Below are positions 46,343-55,461 of a stretch of 64,000 bases of DNA, piece by piece (the stretch's first letter is position 1; the number at the start of each line of letters is the position of its first letter). Location of the stretch: contig NZ_CP150254.1 of NCBI RefSeq assembly GCF_037975445.1, positions 2,788,001 through 2,852,000 on the forward strand. The letters run 5' to 3'. The stretch comes from Peribacillus sp. FSL P2-0133. Lineage in GTDB: Bacteria > Bacillota > Bacilli > Bacillales > DSM-1321. Below the pieces are notes generated by a model. It did no database searches. It was not told the DNA's origin and saw nothing but the letters and a program-made list of their open reading frames with translations. Made by a program: the position numbers and the translations under genes.

Positions 46343-46798
46343 TTATTTTTTCGATAAAGCAGACCAAGTATTTTCTAACCAATTATCAAAATCTGCCCCT
46401 TTTTCACCCTCATAGGTATCATATATATCCATTCTCATTTTCTGAAGTTTCTCTTTGAATTCAGTATATGAGTGATTTTCTGGTAAACTCTTCTTGATCC
46501 TTACTAAGATTTTGGTTAATCCTTTAACCAATTCGCCCTTTTTCCTTGGTGGCAATTGGACATCTTCGCCTAATCTTTTCAGTTGACGGTATGCAGCCTC
46601 TTGAACTTTATATACAGAATCACTATTCATAATATGTGTGAGAATATCGATTACTTGTTTATTTTTTGACTGACCTAACTCTTCGATCGCATCTAAACGT
46701 TCTCTCCAATTAGATTTGCGATTGGCAGATTTTTTTAATTCCTCATAGTTGGCAGGTAACTCGATACCTTTTGTTTCTTTATTATTCAAATGAATCAT
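46343..46798 (-). CDS. HEAT-repeat protein, 151 aa
   Basis: One or two HEAT-type helix pairs are visible (NWRERLDAIEELGQSKNKQV and SVYKVQEAAYRQLKRLGEDV). A helical C-terminus follows (KMRMDIYDTYEGEKG, FDNWLENTWSALSKK). There is no signal or membrane segment. Such small HEAT proteins occur in many Bacillus genomes and probably mediate protein contacts. GAAGGAGAA precedes the ATG. It is monocistronic. Confidence 0.75.
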   Translation of the reverse strand: MIHLNNKETKGIELPANYEELKKSANRKSNWRERLDAIEELGQSKNKQVIDILTHIMNSDSVYKVQEAAYRQLKRLGEDVQLPPRKKGELVKGLTKILVRIKKSLPENHSYTEFKEKLQKMRMDIYDTYEGEKGADFDNWLENTWSALSKK

Positions 46799-47123
46799 TT
46801 CTCCTTCTGTCTTTATGTAATCCGGATATCAAAATGTTAATCCGATACTACAATAATCCCATTACCAAGAATGGTTTATTCCATTCTTCATTATACCCGT
46901 TTCCATATTTTAATATAGTTTTATTTCTTAATCATCTGCTGTATCTTCAATCAGTCGGGTACCGGGGGCGATGCTTTGCTTCTAAAAACTTCCCTGCACC
47001 TATGCTCAATAAGTAACTTCATCTTTAAAGGGCATAAATTCTGCATGGATTCATGCCCCAATTGTTGACTATGAAGTAAGCTTTTCTTATTATGTTGTAA
47101 AAACAGACAATAATAGCACAAAT
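46799..47123. other. intergenic region with hairpin
   Basis: No gene is supported. GGGCATAAATTC/GATTCATGCCC at 47029-47058 is a hairpin that could end the TrmB gene on the minus strand, although its T-run is weak. Confidence 0.45.
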
Positions 47124-47951
47124 CTAGTCCACGTAATGTTTTTTATAATCTGGATGGATAGAAAATTTTTTACGTAAATTAGCGAGGTTTACACCAAAGC
47201 TTTCTTCTAAAAGTTCTCTATGTTTCTCTATGATTTCCATGAGATACAAATCATGAATCATGACTTCTGTAATGGGCATTACCAAACCTACATGCATGGT
47301 CCATGCTGCACGGCTATCTTTACCAAGCGAGACAATACCTGCTACTACTTCTGAATCATCTCCACTAATAACAAGCCATCGTCCACCATACTCTTCTGTA
47401 ATTTCATGCCCCATATAATGGAGGTAAACATTAGCAAAATCACAGACGATTTCCCCATAGGCAATAATTGTTACATTGACTCCTTTATTTGCAGCCTGTC
47501 TTAGTTCAGACTCTAATTCTTCGAACTCGTCTTCCCAAATCTCTAAGAGTATTCTTTTTTTAGCAGATAATATACAAGCTTTTACCTTATCAAGTATTTC
47601 ATTGCGTCCCATGATATTCCAGATGTTTTCACGATCATTTGCAGAACGTTCAAACTCCGCTAATGATTTTTCTGCCAGTTCAAAATTTTCTTCTGCTTTC
47701 ATGCGGCGGTTTTTTATTAGCTCCCTTGCAGGAACGGGAGTATACTGGGGTGTGTTTCCAGGACTAACCAGAATATCTCCTCTTATTGCGAGACTGTCCA
47801 GAATTTCATATATTCTTGAACGTGGTACACCGGAGTTTTTTGCAACTGCATAACCTGTTAATGGCGATTCTTCCAATAAGGCAAGATATGCTTTCGCTTC
47901 ATATTCGGTAAAATTTAGATTTTTTAATGTGTCTAAAATGTTTTCTTTCAT
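47124..47951 (-). CDS. TrmB-family transcriptional regulator
   Basis: This is a 275-residue regulator. The N-terminal winged helix has NFTEYEAKAYLALLEESPLT and GVPRSRIYEILDSLAIRG, the TrmB hallmark. A coiled segment follows (ENFELAEKSLAEFERSANDR), then an effector domain with a phospholipase-D-like portion (KKRILLEIWEDEFEELESEL). ATG 47951 has GTGGAGGGTTT upstream. It is divergent from the LysE exporter; both promoters carry related GTTAC/GTAAC repeats, so it likely controls itself and the exporter. Sugar ligands are common in archaeal members, but none is implied here. Confidence 0.85.
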   Translation of the reverse strand: MKENILDTLKNLNFTEYEAKAYLALLEESPLTGYAVAKNSGVPRSRIYEILDSLAIRGDILVSPGNTPQYTPVPARELIKNRRMKAEENFELAEKSLAEFERSANDRENIWNIMGRNEILDKVKACILSAKKRILLEIWEDEFEELESELRQAANKGVNVTIIAYGEIVCDFANVYLHYMGHEITEEYGGRWLVISGDDSEVVAGIVSLGKDSRAAWTMHVGLVMPITEVMIHDLYLMEIIEKHRELLEESFGVNLANLRKKFSIHPDYKKHYVD

Positions 47952-47969
47952 AAACCCTCCACACAACCG

Positions 47970-47991
47970 TAGTTGCTACCTTTGTAACTAA
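47970..47991 (-). promoter_or_regulatory. candidate TrmB operator, regulator side
   Basis: TAGTTGCTACCTTTGTAACTA has TAGTT/AACTA ends and the internal GTAAC, resembling the site at 48049-48062. Confidence 0.45.
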
Positions 47992-48008
47992 TATTTTAGC
48001 AAAATCTG

Positions 48009-48062
48009 TTGACGATTTCCATTTTCATCTAATATACTTACATAAGTAGTTACTTTAGTAAC
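48009..48062 (+). promoter_or_regulatory. lysE promoter with perfect 14-bp palindrome
   Basis: TTGACG (48009) and TATACT (48033) are plausible -35/-10 with 18-bp spacing. GTTACTTTAGTAAC (48049-48062) is a perfect palindrome just downstream, a roadblock position for the divergent TrmB regulator. Confidence 0.55.
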
Positions 48063-48089
48063 CACTATTGAAAGGAAGGGAGAAGTAGT

Positions 48090-48719
48090 ATGGATAGCTT
48101 ACTTACATACATATCAATAGTTGCAATGATGGTTATTATACCTGGAGCAGATACAATGCTATTAGTGAAAAACACACTAAGCTATGGTCCAAAAGCTGGG
48201 CGCTATACCGTTCTCGGAATGGCAACGGGACTTTCTTTTTGGACGCTTATTGCCATTCTTGGACTATCTGTTGTCATCGCAAAGTCTGTGATTCTGTTCA
48301 GTACAATCAAATATTTGGGAGCCGCCTACTTAATTTATTTAGGGATAAAAAGTTTTTTTTCTAAAAGCGTTTTTTCCTTAAAAGAAATTCAAGCACAAGC
48401 AAATACACCTACGAAGTATTCAAGCCGGCATAATAAAGATTCCTTTATGCAAGCATTACTTAATAATATTCTTAATCCAAAGACCGTTTTAGTTTATATA
48501 ACAATCATGCCTCAATTTATCAATTTGAACGGAAATGTAAACCAGCAATTGATTATATTAGCCTTCATCTTAACCTTACTCGCTGTATTGTGGTTTCTTT
48601 TTCTTGTTTTTCTAATTGATTACGCAAAAAAATGGATGAACAACTCTAAATTCCAGAAAGCATTCCAAAAATCAACTGGCTTAATTTTAATAGGTTTTGG
48701 CATAAAAACAGGAATTTAA
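48090..48719 (+). CDS. LysE-family amino-acid exporter
   Basis: This 209-residue protein has six hydrophobic segments. The signature IVAMMVIIPGADTMLLVKNT (PGPxxxxV region of RhtB/LysE proteins) and YGPKAGRYTVLGMATGLSFW are typical. The LNPKTVLVYITIMPQFI motif in the second half supports it. It exports an amino acid or related metabolite. AAAGGAAGGGAGAAGTAGT precedes the ATG. It is divergent from the TrmB regulator. A terminator follows. Confidence 0.88.
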   Translation: MDSLLTYISIVAMMVIIPGADTMLLVKNTLSYGPKAGRYTVLGMATGLSFWTLIAILGLSVVIAKSVILFSTIKYLGAAYLIYLGIKSFFSKSVFSLKEIQAQANTPTKYSSRHNKDSFMQALLNNILNPKTVLVYITIMPQFINLNGNVNQQLIILAFILTLLAVLWFLFLVFLIDYAKKWMNNSKFQKAFQKSTGLILIGFGIKTGI

Positions 48720-48751
48720 GTTCATTTACTTACACATCTAATTTGATTCTA

Positions 48752-48780
48752 TCCGTTCAGAAAATTGAACGGTTTTTTTC
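48752..48780 (+). terminator. terminator of lysE
   Basis: CCGTTCAGAAAATTGAACGG followed by TTTTTTTC, 32 bp after the stop. Confidence 0.88.
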
Positions 48781-48811
48781 ATATGTATATACATGCAATT
48801 AACATACTGTA

Positions 48812-48842
48812 TACTAACCTGCACTGTAAGTTGCATATAATC
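48812..48842 (+). repeat. hairpin repeat, partial copy outside the island
   Basis: ACTAACCTGCACTGTAAGTT followed by GCATAT matches module 1 (as at 30964). It is the right-most copy seen and lies between core genes. Confidence 0.5.
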
Positions 48843-48944
48843 AATCTTTCATCCGTACAAATGGCACTGCATTATTAATCTACAAAGAGTTTTTCCTCAT
48901 TCATTAAGTTCCCTAACATGGTCATTAATTAATTGAAAAATAAA

Positions 48945-48981
48945 ACGTCAGCATTTCCCCATAAGTGTGAAAATGCTGACG
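48945..48981 (-). terminator. terminator of glcDF operon
   Basis: CGTCAGCATTT and AAATGCTGACG form an 11-base perfect stem 35 bp after the glcF stop; the minus-strand tail is TTTTATTTTTC. Confidence 0.85.
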
Positions 48982-49015
48982 AGTAATGTCTTATGAAGTT
49001 TTAATATCCTTTTTG

Positions 49016-50347
49016 TCAATCCAAGCCGCATGCCTTGGCAAGTATTTCAACAAGATGCATACTTTTGATTTGGTTTGCTGCCCCCTCCCTTTGAATGCCA
49101 ATACTCATTTGCATTTGGCAGCCCGGGTTAACGGTCACTACTGTAGTGGCTTTTGTATCTTTTAGGTTCTTCATTTTTTCATCCAATATCTTCATGGATT
49201 CATCAAAGTGAAGAAGATTGTAAATACCTCCAGATGCACAGCAACGGTCAAATCCCTCCATTTCCACATAGGAAACACCTGGTATGGATTGCAATAATAA
49301 ACGAGGCTCCTTTTGGACCTTTTGAACATTGCGTAAATGACATGAATCTTGATAGGAAACGATGCCTTGCCATTCTTCAGTAAAGGGGAGTGGCCCTAAT
49401 TGATGAAGAATTTGACTGATGTCTTTTGATTTTTCTGAGAAAGCCCTTGCCGCCCCAGCCCATTCGTGATCATCTGCCAATAAATGTCCATATTCAAGAA
49501 GCGAAGCGCCGCAGCCTCCTGCGTTATTTACAATTACATCAGCATCTGATTGCATGAAGGCTTGGATATTCCTCTTTGCCAATGCTTTCGCTTGTTTTGT
49601 TTCACCTTGATGGGAATGCAGTGCACCGCAGCAATTCTGATTTTCAGGGAGAATGACCTCACAACCTGCTAAGGTGAGCAGCTCAATGGTAAGACGATTT
49701 ATTCGTGACATCATGGAATCCATGATACACCCAGCAAAAAATGCCACTTTTAATTTCGTTTCCCCTTTTGCCGGCATTATCGTACCTGTCCGGATTCGTT
49801 TGGAGGACGTCTCGATGGCTGGAAGTGCTTGTTCTAAATGTGCAAGGGCTGGGGAAACCTTTTGCAGTACATTCAATGAACGGATAAGCTTGGATAATCC
49901 TGTTTTTTGATAGAACTGTACTGCACTACCAATCCTGTTCATCCGTTTTGGATATGGAAAAAGATGAACCAATGCAAGTTTTTTGATCTTGTTCATTTTG
50001 TTTTTTTGGATAGTTGACGGGGAGTTTTCAATGGCTTCTTTTGCCGCTTCCAGTATATGTCCGTATGGCACACCGACAGGACATGCGGTTTCACAAGCAC
50101 GGCAGCCTAAACATAGGTCGATCGGTTCAGCTAAATCTTTTTGGAAATCTATTTTCCCTTCGGCTGCCATTTTCACTAGATTGATTCGACCGCGTGGAGA
50201 GGCAGATTCCACTCCCATTGATTCATATGTAGGACAAGCTGGTAAACAGTAACCGCATTTTACGCATTGGTTTGTCCAATCATAGGCATCTGAATATAAA
50301 TTATTGGCCACTGAATTTGTCTCGTTCGGTTTGACGGATAGATTCAT
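49016..50347 (-). CDS. glcF: glycolate oxidase iron-sulfur subunit
   Basis: This 443-residue protein has two 4Fe-4S ferredoxin motifs at the N-terminus (CVKCGYCLPACPTY and CLGCRACETACPVG). Two CCG domains follow (FFAGCIMDSMMSR with NQNCCGALHSHQG; SYQDSCHLRNVQ with FDRCCASGGIYN). It transfers electrons from the flavoprotein GlcD to the quinone pool. GlcD is encoded directly upstream with a 4-bp overlap. GlcE is missing, as in other Bacillus glcDF pairs. Confidence 0.9.
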   Translation of the reverse strand: MNLSVKPNETNSVANNLYSDAYDWTNQCVKCGYCLPACPTYESMGVESASPRGRINLVKMAAEGKIDFQKDLAEPIDLCLGCRACETACPVGVPYGHILEAAKEAIENSPSTIQKNKMNKIKKLALVHLFPYPKRMNRIGSAVQFYQKTGLSKLIRSLNVLQKVSPALAHLEQALPAIETSSKRIRTGTIMPAKGETKLKVAFFAGCIMDSMMSRINRLTIELLTLAGCEVILPENQNCCGALHSHQGETKQAKALAKRNIQAFMQSDADVIVNNAGGCGASLLEYGHLLADDHEWAGAARAFSEKSKDISQILHQLGPLPFTEEWQGIVSYQDSCHLRNVQKVQKEPRLLLQSIPGVSYVEMEGFDRCCASGGIYNLLHFDESMKILDEKMKNLKDTKATTVVTVNPGCQMQMSIGIQREGAANQIKSMHLVEILAKACGLD

Positions 50348-51750
50348 GTAACCAACACGACCCTTGTCTGGCCTTTATCAGGAAAAATCTTTCCTGGATT
50401 CAGGATATTATTGGGATCCCATGCTTCTTTAATCTTTTTCATCATATTCACCCCTGTTATTCCTAATTCCATTTCCATATAAGGTGACTTTAAAGTACCG
50501 ATACCATGTTCCCCGGAAAGTGTTCCGCCTAGTTCGATTGCGGCTTCAAAAATTTCACTGACTGCAAGCTCCACTTTTTTCATTTCCGTAATATTTCGTT
50601 TATCGGTAATGATGTTCGGATGTAAATTGCCATCCCCTGCATGACCGAATACAACCAAGTTCAACCCGTATTTCTCCCGGATAGTGTTTAATCTCTCCAT
50701 CATCGCCGGTATTTGACTGCGTGGAACGGTCGCGTCTTCAGAAATTTTTGTAGGACCCATTTGTGTAATGGCCGGGGAAACAGATTTACGCGCACTCCAA
50801 ATAGTTTGGCGTTCTTCCTCTGTCTCCGCTATCTTGACGTAGGAAGCACCCTCCGCCGTGCATATATCGGCGCATTTATTGATTTCTTCCTCAATCGCCA
50901 ATGGGTGACCATCTATTTCTATGATCAGAATGGCTTCTGCCTGTAGAGGCAATCCTGAAGGCCGATAGCTTTCGACAGCACGGATACACGCGTTATCCAT
51001 CAGTTCCAGGGCAGATGGTAGAATCCCTGACGATAAAATGCTGGTAATGGCATGGCCAGAGTCTATCAAATGATTGAAGTGGGCGACAAAAGTTTGTTTA
51101 GATTGAGGTTTTGGTATTAAGCGGATGATTGCCTCAGTAACGATGCCCAGGGTACCTTCCGATCCTACGATCAATCGGGTCAAATCATAACCTGTTACAT
51201 TTTTTACGGTCTTTCCGCCAGTACGAATGATTTCTCCCGTCGGGGTGACTACCTCCATGCCTATCACATATTCTTTTGTCGTTCCGTATTTCAATCCCTT
51301 TGGGCCGCTGGAGTTTTCTAATAGATTCCCGCCTATAGTGGCAACATTGGAACTGCTTGGATCCGGTGGATAGAACAAGCCGGCTTCTTCAGCCTTTTTA
51401 TGGATATTTGCTGTAATCACACCTGGAGAGACAATGGCAAGCATATTTTCCCGATCAATGATCAATTTATCCCGTAAAAGGGTCATATCAAGAACCATCC
51501 CCCCTTTAACAGGTAATGGGCCTCCACTTAGCGAAGTTCCAGATCCTCTAGGGTAAACAGGTATTTTGTGAGTATTGGCCAATTTAATCACTTCACTGAT
51601 TTCCTTCGCATTTTTTGGCTGTATAACGATTTCAGGTAAATATTCCCCAAAAGAAGCGTCATAGCTATAACAATACCTTTCTGCCAAATCAAGGAACATT
51701 CTGTCATCTGGAATTACCTGCCTAAGGTCGTCCAGGGCTTCTTTCTCCAT
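50344..51750 (-). CDS. glcD: glycolate oxidase FAD subunit
   Basis: This is a 468-residue FAD-linked oxidase of the vanillyl-alcohol-oxidase fold. The FAD motifs are PRGSGTSLSGGPLPV and VATIGGNLLENSSGPKGLKY with KNVTGYDLTRLIVGSEGTLG. The C-terminal motif VFGHAGDGNLHPNI and LSGEHGIGTLK are conserved in GlcD and D-lactate dehydrogenases. ATG 51750 (MEKEALDDLRQ) follows GGAAGTGAGAGGC. Glycolate, D-lactate or another 2-hydroxy acid are possible substrates. Confidence 0.88.
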   Translation of the reverse strand: MEKEALDDLRQVIPDDRMFLDLAERYCYSYDASFGEYLPEIVIQPKNAKEISEVIKLANTHKIPVYPRGSGTSLSGGPLPVKGGMVLDMTLLRDKLIIDRENMLAIVSPGVITANIHKKAEEAGLFYPPDPSSSNVATIGGNLLENSSGPKGLKYGTTKEYVIGMEVVTPTGEIIRTGGKTVKNVTGYDLTRLIVGSEGTLGIVTEAIIRLIPKPQSKQTFVAHFNHLIDSGHAITSILSSGILPSALELMDNACIRAVESYRPSGLPLQAEAILIIEIDGHPLAIEEEINKCADICTAEGASYVKIAETEEERQTIWSARKSVSPAITQMGPTKISEDATVPRSQIPAMMERLNTIREKYGLNLVVFGHAGDGNLHPNIITDKRNITEMKKVELAVSEIFEAAIELGGTLSGEHGIGTLKSPYMEMELGITGVNMMKKIKEAWDPNNILNPGKIFPDKGQTRVVLVT

Positions 51751-51862
51751 GCCTCTCACTTCCTTTCTTAATAGTAAATTGGAGAAGAACTATTTGTATG
51801 TAATATAATGGCATTTTATGATTCTGCTAGATATAATGATGAAAGGAAAAGGAGGTCTTTTT

Positions 51863-52504
51863 TTGAAAATCGCACTGATTCACGCAACCACAACTGCACT
51901 ACGCCCAATTGAAGTGGCCTTTCAAACTGTTGCTCCAAACATTGAACTACTTCATTTCATGGACACGGGTCTTCTCGCCTTGATGGAAAAGAGCGGCAAG
52001 TTGACTCCGGAAATCATCCGCCGCTTTTCTGCATTAGTGAATATAGCCTATGAATCTGATGTTTTAGGCGTCCAACTTACTTGCTCTGCTTTTAATGACA
52101 TCACTTCAATCTTACAACCTCTATACCCTGTAAAGTTATTTCGTTCAGATGAGGCCATGCTTGATGAAGCGCTTCGTTATGCTAGCATCGGCCTGGTTTC
52201 AACCGTAAAAGAAACGCCAATCGCCCTTCAAAATTACTTATTAAATAAGAATCCTGACTGTATGATCGAATCATTGGTGGATCCCGGGATCATCCATTTA
52301 TTATCACAAGGAAAAAGAAAGGAACATGACGATCGGGTTAAAAAGATGGTGGAACAATTGGATGGAAAGACAGAAGTGATTTTGCTTTCACAATATAGTA
52401 TGGAACATATCGCAAAGCAGGTTAATCCCTCTGTCCCTGTCCTAACGGCTCCGCTATTGGCTGCTAAAAGGTGTTTGGCTCATTTGAATGGAACGTTTGG
52501 ATGA
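51863..52504 (+). CDS. Asp/Glu racemase superfamily protein
   Basis: This 213-residue protein has the two cysteine regions of the aspartate/glutamate/hydantoin racemase fold. The first is GVQLTCSAFND, which retains the Cys. The second active-site Cys position is occupied by LLSQYSMEHIA, where a Cys is missing, so racemase activity is doubtful and a lyase or isomerase role is possible. The N-terminus is KIALIHATTTALRPIEVAFQ. TTG 51863 has AAGGAGGT seven bases upstream; an ATG 15 codons earlier has no site. It is divergent from glcD and convergent with the ABC permease. Confidence 0.75.
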   Translation: MKIALIHATTTALRPIEVAFQTVAPNIELLHFMDTGLLALMEKSGKLTPEIIRRFSALVNIAYESDVLGVQLTCSAFNDITSILQPLYPVKLFRSDEAMLDEALRYASIGLVSTVKETPIALQNYLLNKNPDCMIESLVDPGIIHLLSQGKRKEHDDRVKKMVEQLDGKTEVILLSQYSMEHIAKQVNPSVPVLTAPLLAAKRCLAHLNGTFG

Positions 52505-52566
52505 GTTTTCTTCGTAATATCAGAACTTAGCCAGCATGATCGTTTGTCGCATCATTCATCTCGTTT

Positions 52567-53376
52567 TTAACCGTTAGTATGATGGGAACCACCAAAAACT
52601 TTCCCGACACCTTGAATTTTTTCAAGTATGACGATTAGAAGGACTGATATGAAAATAACCACGCTTGACACGGATGCAACGATTGGATTGTAGGCATCCT
52701 GCATTTGCGAGAATATTTCGATCGGCAGCGTTCTCATTTCCGGTGATACCATAAAGAGAGAGACCGTTACATTATCAAATGATGTTAAAAATGCGAATAA
52801 TCCCCCTGAGATGGCCGCAGATCCAATTAGCGGCAGTGTCACTTTCATGAATACTGTTAGTGGATTCGCTCCAAGTATCGCCGCGGCCCGTTCGAGATTA
52901 TAATCAAATCCACTTAAACCGGTTAATACGAGCCGCATAACATATGGTATGCAAATGACGATATGGGCAATTAAAAATCCTGTAGACGTACCGGCAAGCA
53001 TCATTGGTGTAAAGTACATTAAAAGTGCAATCCCCAAGACTAATTGCGGCACACTTAATGGAGAAGTTAATAGGGCCGTAATATACGATTTTCCAGGTAT
53101 ATCATACTTTGCGATGCCAAGGGCACCCAAAGTTCCGAATATGACGGAGAAAAGGGCAGCTAATGCTGCGAACTTCGCACTGTTCAAAAAGGCTTCCAAA
53201 AATTCAGGACGCTCCAAGATCTTGGCATACCATTGCAGTGAGAAGCCTTCAGCCGGAAAACTTGGATAATTGGCACTTGTAAAAGAAGCGGGAATAACGA
53301 CAATGAGCGGTATCAAGATATAGATAATTGCTAACACGGCTACGGCAATCCGAAGGCCGCCAAACGTTTTCATCAT
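52567..53376 (-). CDS. ABC transporter permease, PotC-like
   Basis: This 269-residue membrane protein has six segments and the cytoplasmic EAA loop (LERAAAILGANPLTVFMKVT). It is of the spermidine/putrescine-type importer class (SPASFTSANYPSFPAEGFSL at the start resembles PotC-like FTSANY). It is the last gene of the TAXI-SBP-ATPase-permease-permease operon and overlaps the preceding gene by 4 bp. The substrate is not known. Confidence 0.88.
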   Translation of the reverse strand: MMKTFGGLRIAVAVLAIIYILIPLIVVIPASFTSANYPSFPAEGFSLQWYAKILERPEFLEAFLNSAKFAALAALFSVIFGTLGALGIAKYDIPGKSYITALLTSPLSVPQLVLGIALLMYFTPMMLAGTSTGFLIAHIVICIPYVMRLVLTGLSGFDYNLERAAAILGANPLTVFMKVTLPLIGSAAISGGLFAFLTSFDNVTVSLFMVSPEMRTLPIEIFSQMQDAYNPIVASVSSVVIFISVLLIVILEKIQGVGKVFGGSHHTNG

Positions 53377-54317
53377 CGGAATACCTCCTTGAATTTCCCT
53401 TTTTCAAACACCCTGGTAAAGACGGCCACTGATATGACAGTGGTTGCTAATAGAATATAAGAAAGAGCAGATCCGAATGTCCAATGCAGCAAGTTATTTA
53501 TTTGATCATAGATGACAACAGGCATTACGGGCACATTGGCTCCCCCCATTAGTGCAGGCGTAACATAAGCACTCATTGATAAACTGAATACGAGAATGCA
53601 GCCAGATACGATACCAGGGATACTTAACGGCAATGTAATCGAAAAGAACCTTCTGAATGGGCTTGCCCCAAGTATTGCTCCAGCCTTATCCAGAGAAGGA
53701 TCAATATTATAAAGACTTGCAACGATGGATAAGATCATGAAAGGAAGATATGCATTGGATAGCCCAATCACAACTCCGATTTCCGAAAACAATAGTTTCA
53801 ATGGTGCATCTATTATGCCAAGGGCCATCAAGGTTTGATTAATCGTTCCGTTAGGCAATAGCAAAAGGTACCAGCCAAAATTACGGACAACTATACTTAC
53901 CAAGAGCGGTGACACGATCAAGAGAGTGATATACCCTCTGATCCGAGCTGAACTTTTGGCCATCGTCAAAGCTACCGGATATCCAAGAAATAAAGCAACC
54001 AAGACCGAATATAAACTGATTTTCACTGTCAGCCATAAAGAAGATAAGTAATAGCTATCGGTAAATAATTGTGTATAGTTTTTTAGGCTATAAACTGCAT
54101 CCGCTCCTCCAAGATTATCTGTTGATATGAAGCTTAAATATAAAATGTATAACATCGGTATCACAAAGAAACCAAATATGAAAAGCAGAATCGGCGTTAA
54201 AAGGAGTAATCCCGGCACCCAGACTTTCCTTTTCTTGATTTTAGGTTCCTTTTGCGGTTCAATAGGATTCGTTTCCTGTTCTATTTCTTGACTAGCATAA
54301 CTTCTGATGGGCTCCAT
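53373..54317 (-). CDS. ABC transporter permease, PotB-like
   Basis: This is a 314-residue permease. An unusual charged N-terminal extension (QEIEQETNPIEPQKEPKIKK) precedes the first membrane segment. The EAA loop is LDKAGAILGASPFRRFFSIT. It pairs with the 52567-53376 permease. Its start lies 37 bp inside the ATPase gene; no later start codon precedes the first membrane helix. Confidence 0.88.
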   Translation of the reverse strand: MEPIRSYASQEIEQETNPIEPQKEPKIKKRKVWVPGLLLLTPILLFIFGFFVIPMLYILYLSFISTDNLGGADAVYSLKNYTQLFTDSYYLSSLWLTVKISLYSVLVALFLGYPVALTMAKSSARIRGYITLLIVSPLLVSIVVRNFGWYLLLLPNGTINQTLMALGIIDAPLKLLFSEIGVVIGLSNAYLPFMILSIVASLYNIDPSLDKAGAILGASPFRRFFSITLPLSIPGIVSGCILVFSLSMSAYVTPALMGGANVPVMPVVIYDQINNLLHWTFGSALSYILLATTVISVAVFTRVFEKGKFKEVFR

Positions 54318-55441
54318 CCAATCAACACCTCACTTCCATTTTGCCATGATGAATCGAAAGCGGAAGTCAATACTTGAATACTTTTCCCATGTAATAGAAC
54401 ATTGATTTCCCAAGAGGTACCAAGATAGTTAATTTGGCTTATCTTAGCATGTTGGAAATCCAATGGAGAGGTAGATTTTTCATCAAGAGAAACAATTTGC
54501 AGTTTTTCTGGTCTAATATAAAGCTTCACCTCATCACCGGTTTTCAAATCACTATCATTTCCCATGATGTTGTTTGCATCGACATGAGTGATATCAGGCC
54601 CTATCTTGACTGAAACTTTCCGCTTATCCACAGCAGACACATTCCCTTCAAAACAATTCGATTTCCCGATGAATTGAAACACGAATTCAGTCTTGGGATG
54701 ATTGTAAATCTCAGTCGGAGTACTGATTTGTTCAATTTTCCCTGCATTCATGACCACGACTCGATCAGACATGGAAAGAGCTTCTTCTTGATCATGAGTC
54801 ACAAAAATGGTCGTTACGCCAATTTCCTTTTGTAAGCGCTTTATCTCGGCCCTGAGTTCATGGCGCAACTTTGCATCAAGGTTTGAAAGCGGTTCGTCAA
54901 GCAAAAGGAGCTCCGGTTCAACTACAAGTGCTCTGGAAATCGCAACACGCTGACGCTGACCTCCTGATAATTCCCTTGGATAACGATTCTCCAATCCTGA
55001 CATTTTCACTAATTCAAGCGCTTTACTTATCTTCTTTTTTTGCTCAGCTTTACTAACTTTGCGCAGTTTCAAGCCAAAACTGAGATTTTCATAGACTGTC
55101 ATATGAGGAAAAAGCGAATAAGTTTGAAAAACCATTCCTAAATCACGCTTATAAGGCGGAACCTTCGTAACATTGTTGCCTTTAATATGGACCTCACCCC
55201 GATCTGCATCGAGGAACCCTGCAATTAGGTTCAAGGTTGTGGACTTTCCGCACCCTGAGGGCCCAAGAAGAGTAAGTAACTCTCCTTGTTTCACCTCCAG
55301 ATCAATGCCATTCAGGACAACATTCGCTCCAAATTGTTTAAATGCGCCTTTTATCTCTACATCATTTTTGTTTGATCCAAACCCCTGAACTGCCTCCAGG
55401 GGTTGCCTATTCATTTCCACATCTTTTTTTAATACTTCCAT
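54281..55441 (-). CDS. ABC transporter ATPase, PotA-like
   Basis: This 386-residue ATPase has Walker A LGPSGCGKSTTLNLIAG, Q-loop VFQTYSLFPHMTVYENLS, signature ELSGGQRQRVAISRALVVE, Walker B LLLLDEPLSNLDAKLR and H-loop VTHDQEEALSMSDRV. A C-terminal TOBE domain (residues about 280-386) is typical of Pot/Fbp-type importers. A plain N-terminal extension of about 25 residues precedes the domain. GGAGCTTGTTGATC lies before the ATG. Confidence 0.92.
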   Translation of the reverse strand: MEVLKKDVEMNRQPLEAVQGFGSNKNDVEIKGAFKQFGANVVLNGIDLEVKQGELLTLLGPSGCGKSTTLNLIAGFLDADRGEVHIKGNNVTKVPPYKRDLGMVFQTYSLFPHMTVYENLSFGLKLRKVSKAEQKKKISKALELVKMSGLENRYPRELSGGQRQRVAISRALVVEPELLLLDEPLSNLDAKLRHELRAEIKRLQKEIGVTTIFVTHDQEEALSMSDRVVVMNAGKIEQISTPTEIYNHPKTEFVFQFIGKSNCFEGNVSAVDKRKVSVKIGPDITHVDANNIMGNDSDLKTGDEVKLYIRPEKLQIVSLDEKSTSPLDFQHAKISQINYLGTSWEINVLLHGKSIQVLTSAFDSSWQNGSEVLIGWSPSEVMLVKK

Positions 55442-55461
55442 GTGATCAACAAGCTCCTTTT

